Below are positions 7,086 to 9,918 of a stretch of DNA of 9,918 nucleotides, one piece after another. Within the stretch, counting starts at the first letter, position 1. Each line of letters starts with the position of its first letter. The notes under the pieces are model-generated. The model did not search any database. It was not told the DNA's origin and saw only the letters and a list, made by a program, of their open reading frames with translations. The translations under genes and the position numbers were made by a program. The stretch is from an uncultured Spirochaetales bacterium (lineage in GTDB: Bacteria; Spirochaetota; Spirochaetia; Sphaerochaetales; Sphaerochaetaceae): assembly GCA_934276695.1 (NCBI GenBank), contig CAKQTF010000028.1, forward strand, positions 1-9,918. Direction: 5' to 3'.

Positions 7086-8114
7086 TCAGGCTAGCGTGCC
7101 GCCGTTCTTTATGTATTCGATGTTCACATCGAAAGGCTCTCTGATTATTCCTTTCTCCGTTATTATCCCTGTTATATTCTGGTGAGGTGTGACATCAAAG
7201 CTTGGGTTGTAGACGTTGATGCTATCAGGCGCTACAAGGACTCCTCCAGGCCTTTTCACCTCATCAGGATCACGCTCCTCTATAGGGATGTCCTTTCCTT
7301 TCCTCATGCTGAAGTCAATTGTTGTTGTAGGCGCTGCTGAGTAGAAAGGCACACCATATGCCTTGCATATGACTGAAAGCGCAAAGGTCCCGAGCTTATT
7401 CGCGACATCGCCTTCAGCTGTTATCCTGTCTGCTCCGAGAATCACAAGGTCTATCTTACCATCACGGATCAGTGTTGCGGCTGCGCTGTCTGGTATCAGT
7501 GTTGAAGGAATGCCTGCTTCTGTGAGCTCCCATGCTGTGAGACGCGCACCCTGGAACCTCGGGCGTGTCTCATCCGCATATACAGAGATGTTCTTGCCAC
7601 TGTAGAAAGCGCTCTTGATCACACCGAGTGCAGTTCCCCATCCGCATGTTGCTAGAGCTCCTGTATTGCAGTGTGTCAGGATTGTCGCACCAGGCCTTAC
7701 AACGCTCTGCCCGATCTCTCCGATCCTCTTATTCATTGCAATGTCCTCTTCGACTATCCTGTCTGCTTCGGCTTTCAGCTCTTCTGGATCCCTGCCGCAT
7801 TCCATGGCCTTCCTCTTCATCCTGTCTACTGCCCCCATGAGATTTACGGCAGTGGGTCTTGAAGAGCGTATTGCATCGCATTTGCTCTCGAAGAGATCAT
7901 CATCGTTCCCTGCCTCTAAAGCTGCAAGGTATACTCCGTATCCCGCTGCTCCTCCGATTGCCGGTGCACCTCTCACGATCATATCCCTGATTGCGAATGC
8001 GACATCGCTGCTTGTTTTTGCATGGAAGTATGTAAGGCTTCCTGGAAGAGCTCTCTGGTCGATCAGCTTAAGCTCTCCGTTTATGAATTCAAGTGCTCTG
8101 AAATTCTCCATCAT
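7086..8114 (-). CDS. mtnA: S-methyl-5-thioribose-1-phosphate isomerase
   Basis: A 342-residue enzyme of the MtnA family (related to eIF-2B alpha). It converts 5-methylthioribose-1-phosphate to 5-methylthioribulose-1-phosphate in salvage of the methylthioadenosine left by polyamine synthesis and other SAM-using reactions. Seen: MIVRGAPAIGGAAGYG (45-60), THCNTGALATCGWGTALG (147-164) with the catalytic Cys149, DETRPRFQGARLT (181-193), and LGADRITAEGDVANKLGT (226-243) with the catalytic Asp229. PFYSAAPTTTIDF (256-268) follows. All hallmark residues are present. The first of two ATGs is preferred because GGGAGGA lies 9 nt upstream and it forms an ATGA overlap with the stop of the cupin gene, implying translational coupling. 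No methylthioribose kinase or phosphorylase is in the window, so the source of the substrate must be encoded elsewhere. Confidence 0.95.
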   Translation of the reverse strand: MMENFRALEFINGELKLIDQRALPGSLTYFHAKTSSDVAFAIRDMIVRGAPAIGGAAGYGVYLAALEAGNDDDLFESKCDAIRSSRPTAVNLMGAVDRMKRKAMECGRDPEELKAEADRIVEEDIAMNKRIGEIGQSVVRPGATILTHCNTGALATCGWGTALGVIKSAFYSGKNISVYADETRPRFQGARLTAWELTEAGIPSTLIPDSAAATLIRDGKIDLVILGADRITAEGDVANKLGTFALSVICKAYGVPFYSAAPTTTIDFSMRKGKDIPIEERDPDEVKRPGGVLVAPDSINVYNPSFDVTPHQNITGIITEKGIIREPFDVNIEYIKNGGTLA

Positions 8115-8440
8115 ACAAGAAAATCCTCCCTCTCTGGTGTGAATATATCAAGGATCTCTCCCTTCTCAAGGCAGACGAGACCATGAAGTGCATTGGATGG
8201 TATGAACACTGAATCGCCAGCCTTGATCACTGTATTGTCTCCATCGAGATTGAATTCATAGGTGCCGGAAATCACGAATGTGCATTGGGTGTGCGGATGC
8301 CTATGCGGTTCACCGACACCGCCTGCCTCAAAATACAGATGGCAGACCATCAGCTCCTTCCCATGGGCAAGGACCTTCCTTTCAGCCTTGTCATTAAGCA
8401 CATCCTTTGATATGTCCCTGTCAAAAAAGAAATCTCCCAT
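8111..8440 (-). CDS. Small single-domain cupin, KdgF-like
   Basis: A 109-residue protein forming one cupin beta-barrel. Motif 1 is GEPHRHPHTQCTFVISG (43-59), giving likely metal ligands H46, H48 and Q52. Motif 2 is GDSVFIPSNALHG (75-87), giving H86. The C-terminus DIFTPEREDFL (98-108) carries the D-x-F-x3-R pattern (D98, F100, R104) characteristic of KdgF, which linearises unsaturated uronates from pectin or alginate. The neighbours do not fit uronate metabolism: it lies between mtaD (4-nt gap) and mtnA (4-nt overlap). Its ribosome site AAGGAG (8454-8449) lies inside the end of mtaD. Known precedent, from memory: a cupin in Rhodospirillum rubrum acts in methylthioadenosine salvage as 5-methylthioxylulose-5-phosphate methylsulfurylase. 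A role on a methylthio-sugar phosphate is therefore an inference from context; a KdgF-type activity remains possible from motifs. Confidence 0.85.
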   Translation of the reverse strand: MGDFFFDRDISKDVLNDKAERKVLAHGKELMVCHLYFEAGGVGEPHRHPHTQCTFVISGTYEFNLDGDNTVIKAGDSVFIPSNALHGLVCLEKGEILDIFTPEREDFLV

Positions 8441-8444
8441 AAAA

Positions 8445-9731
8445 CTATCTCCTTAGAATATCCTGCCATTGCCTGCTTGTGCTATGCATAATCTCTTCTT
8501 CATCCAGATTTGTCAGAATGCCTTTCTCAAGGACTGCCTCTCCTCTGGAGAACACATAATCTATGTTTGATCTGTCAGCAGAGAAAACGACTGCTGAATA
8601 TGGATCATTAAGCGGTGTCATATTCACAGCATCTGTATTGATCAGCGTTATATCTGCCTCTTTGCCTATCTCGATTGTGCCGATCCTATCAGCAACTCCT
8701 ATGGCTTCTGCTGATCCTGCTGTAGCCATTCTCAGGATATCATATGGAGTCATCGCAGCTGGGCTCATATTGCTTACAGTGCAGAGGAGGGAGGCTGCAT
8801 TCACTTCCTTCAGCATATTAAGATTGTTGTTTGAGCTGGCTCCATCGGTGCCGAGTGCGAGATTTATCCCCATTTCCATGTAATGGTGTATATCCGCAAT
8901 GCCTGACGCAAGCTTGCAGTTTGAGATCGGATTATGCACTACTGATGCATTGTGGCGCTTTATGATCCTGAGCTCATCATCATTCAGCCATACACCATGC
9001 GCAAGGTAGGTCTTCCCATCAATGAATGCGCCTATTGAATCGAGATACTCGGCAGGCCTCATCCCATGCTCTCTGAGGCATCCATTAAGCTCTGTCTTTG
9101 TCTCGGAGAGATGCGTGTTCATATATCCGCCTATCTCTCTGGCCCATTCTGCAGCACGCCTGTATGCTCCTTCTGTGCATGTGTAGACTGAATGGACAGC
9201 TGCATCGACCCTGAATCTGTCATCACCGTCAATTGCCTCAAGAGTCCTGGGATACCGTTCCTTTATCCTCAGCTCAGTCTCTTTCTCATCGCCGAAGAAT
9301 GTCTGTCCGATTATGGCACGTATTCCTGCCTTCTTAACAGCTCTGACAGTCTCCCAGGAATTGAAGTACATATCAGCAAAGCATGTTGTGCCGCTCTTTA
9401 TCAGCTCCGCAGTCCCAAGCAGGGATGCTGCATATATATCCTCATCATTGAGCTTGTCTTCAATCGGGAATATCTCGGACAGCCAGCTCATAAGCTCATC
9501 GCATGTGTCCTTGTAGTTCCTCATCAGGACCATTGCAAGATGTGTATGCGCATTGATGAAAGACGGAAGCGCAATATGGTTCCGTCCATCAATCACAGTA
9601 TCGCCATCATTTATCTCAGCTGTGCCGCCGACCTGGATTATCTTCCCGTCATTGATCAGGATATCCCCGGTAATCTGCCTGTTCCTGTCCGTCATGGGAA
9701 GGATCAGCGTATTTCTGATAACTGTTCTCAT
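8445..9731 (-). CDS. mtaD: 5-Methylthioadenosine/S-adenosylhomocysteine deaminase
   Basis: A 428-residue amidohydrolase of the ATZ/TRZ group that deaminates methylthioadenosine and S-adenosylhomocysteine to the inosine forms. Seen: LPSFINAHTHLAM (55-67) with metal ligands H62 and H64, THLSET (206-211) with H207 and the catalytic Glu210, LAHG (243-246) with H245, VHNPISN (265-271), and LGTDGASSNNN (293-303) with metal ligand D296. The C-terminal strands (DRIGTIEIGKEADITLIN, 348-365) close the composite beta-sandwich. Length and motif order match characterised MtaD enzymes. The related guanine deaminases and chlorohydrolases share the fold, but the THLSET and GTDGASSNN patterns and the mtnA linkage favour MtaD. 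The ATG matches the usual family N-terminus, yet no Shine-Dalgarno sequence precedes it; a TATAAT box lies so close that the transcript may be leaderless. It is the first gene of the operon mtaD, cupin, mtnA. Confidence 0.93.
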   Translation of the reverse strand: MRTVIRNTLILPMTDRNRQITGDILINDGKIIQVGGTAEINDGDTVIDGRNHIALPSFINAHTHLAMVLMRNYKDTCDELMSWLSEIFPIEDKLNDEDIYAASLLGTAELIKSGTTCFADMYFNSWETVRAVKKAGIRAIIGQTFFGDEKETELRIKERYPRTLEAIDGDDRFRVDAAVHSVYTCTEGAYRRAAEWAREIGGYMNTHLSETKTELNGCLREHGMRPAEYLDSIGAFIDGKTYLAHGVWLNDDELRIIKRHNASVVHNPISNCKLASGIADIHHYMEMGINLALGTDGASSNNNLNMLKEVNAASLLCTVSNMSPAAMTPYDILRMATAGSAEAIGVADRIGTIEIGKEADITLINTDAVNMTPLNDPYSAVVFSADRSNIDYVFSRGEAVLEKGILTNLDEEEIMHSTSRQWQDILRR

Positions 9732-9734
9732 GGC

Positions 9735-9748
9735 ATCATTATAATGAT
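9735..9748. repeat. 14-bp perfect palindrome over the mtaD -10 box, candidate operator
   Basis: ATCATTATAATGAT is a perfect 14-bp inverted repeat without a spacer. It covers the whole TATAAT box and ends 3 nt before the mtaD start codon. A repressor bound here would block the promoter directly. It could also be chance in an AT-rich gap, since the centre of any ATTATAAT is self-complementary. Confidence 0.4.
9738..9743 (-). promoter_or_regulatory. -10 box of a putative mtaD promoter
   Basis: A consensus TATAAT reads on the minus strand at 9743-9738. Transcription would start about 7 nt later, at or within 1-2 nt of the mtaD ATG (9731). No convincing -35 is present (TATCCT at a 17-bp spacing), so an activator or a strong -10 alone would be needed. 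Confidence 0.45.
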
Positions 9749-9779
9749 ATTTTGCTTTGAAGGATAGTGACGGCTTTCC

Positions 9780-9917
9780 TCAGGCCTTGACTGTCCTCCG
9801 CTTTATCTTCTGCGTCGTTGTGACTTCCATTGGCTTATCAACGATTGTGATCTTCTCGATCTTCTTGTATCCGACAAGATTCTTATTCACTTCTGACACG
9901 ATCTGCCTTATGTGCGC
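9780..9917 (-). CDS. AMP-forming long-chain acyl-CoA synthetase, C-terminal 45 residues (5' end outside window)
   Basis: The minus strand is open from the right edge to a TGA at 9782-9780. The 45 visible residues read as the end of the mobile C-terminal domain of AMP-forming acyl-CoA synthetases: IVSEVNKNLVGYKKIEKITIV (6-26), then the A10-type motif TTTQKIKRRTV (33-43), whose lysine K37 would contact the adenylate. The family activates fatty acids to acyl-CoA through acyl-AMP. The chain-length class cannot be told from the tail; the TTTQKIKR form is usual in long-chain enzymes. The gene ends 48 nt before the mtaD start, with no clear terminator hairpin between, so read-through into the mtaD operon is possible. 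Confidence 0.7.
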   Translation of the reverse strand, partial: AHIRQIVSEVNKNLVGYKKIEKITIVDKPMEVTTTQKIKRRTVKA

Positions 9918-9918
9918 C

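Noticed and set aside
7615..8142. A 175-codon open frame on the plus strand opposite mtnA
   Set aside because: It is antisense to intact mtnA, crosses the mtnA-cupin junction, and its low-complexity Ser/Ala/Leu content is typical of a shadow frame.
9192..9767. A 191-codon open frame on the plus strand opposite mtaD
   Set aside because: It lies antisense to a gene with full amidohydrolase motifs, shows no domain pattern, and its composition fits a mirror of the mtaD codons.
1..9918. CRISPR arrays, tRNA or rRNA genes, insertion sequences or attachment sites
   Set aside because: No regularly spaced repeats, cloverleaf-like segments, transposase genes or terminal inverted repeats were seen. Gaps between genes are too short to hold them.

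Overview
The window is 9.9 kb of bacterial DNA at roughly 47% G+C. It is densely coded, with strong Shine-Dalgarno sites (AGGAGG, AAGGAG) and little intergenic space. The single-chain dimeric glycyl-tRNA synthetase, the membrane-anchored LuxR-type regulator and the style of the acyl-CoA synthetase tail all fit a host-associated anaerobe of the Spirochaetota (Treponema/Sphaerochaeta-like). That assignment is an inference from protein character, not proven by the sequence.

Layout. (1) Positions 1-2839, plus strand: a tightly coupled run of four genes. They are the C-terminal part of a RloA-like (AAA15) ATPase, a RloB/TOPRIM-like protein, a seven-helix membrane protein with a C-terminal LuxR-type DNA-binding domain, and an alpha/beta-hydrolase of the carboxylesterase/monoacylglycerol lipase type. 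Junctions are a 1-nt overlap, a 3-nt gap and a 4-nt overlap, so this looks like one operon. The ATPase and the TOPRIM-like protein keep the family fold signatures but have lost several expected catalytic residues. (2) Positions 2856-7020, plus strand: a good promoter, three aminoacyl-tRNA synthetase genes (gltX, glyS, tyrS) separated by 1-2 nt, and a strong intrinsic terminator. (3) Positions 7031-9743, minus strand: a three-gene operon mtaD, small cupin, mtnA, converging on tyrS. MtaD deaminates methylthioadenosine and S-adenosylhomocysteine, and MtnA isomerises methylthioribose-1-phosphate. The cupin between them has KdgF-like metal-binding and C-terminal motifs, and its role in this setting is unclear. 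A TATAAT box inside a 14-bp palindrome sits directly before the mtaD start codon, which has no visible ribosome binding site. (4) Positions 9780-9917, minus strand: the last 45 codons of an AMP-forming long-chain acyl-CoA synthetase that runs in from beyond the window.

How the parts fit: region 2 is translation housekeeping, and region 3 is salvage of the sulfur nucleoside by-products of S-adenosylmethionine. Region 1 is the least conventional part. It looks like a defence-derived ATPase/TOPRIM pair (the AbiL/RloAB and PARIS architecture) placed under or beside a membrane-tethered transcription regulator and a hydrolase. It is the best candidate here for an undescribed system.
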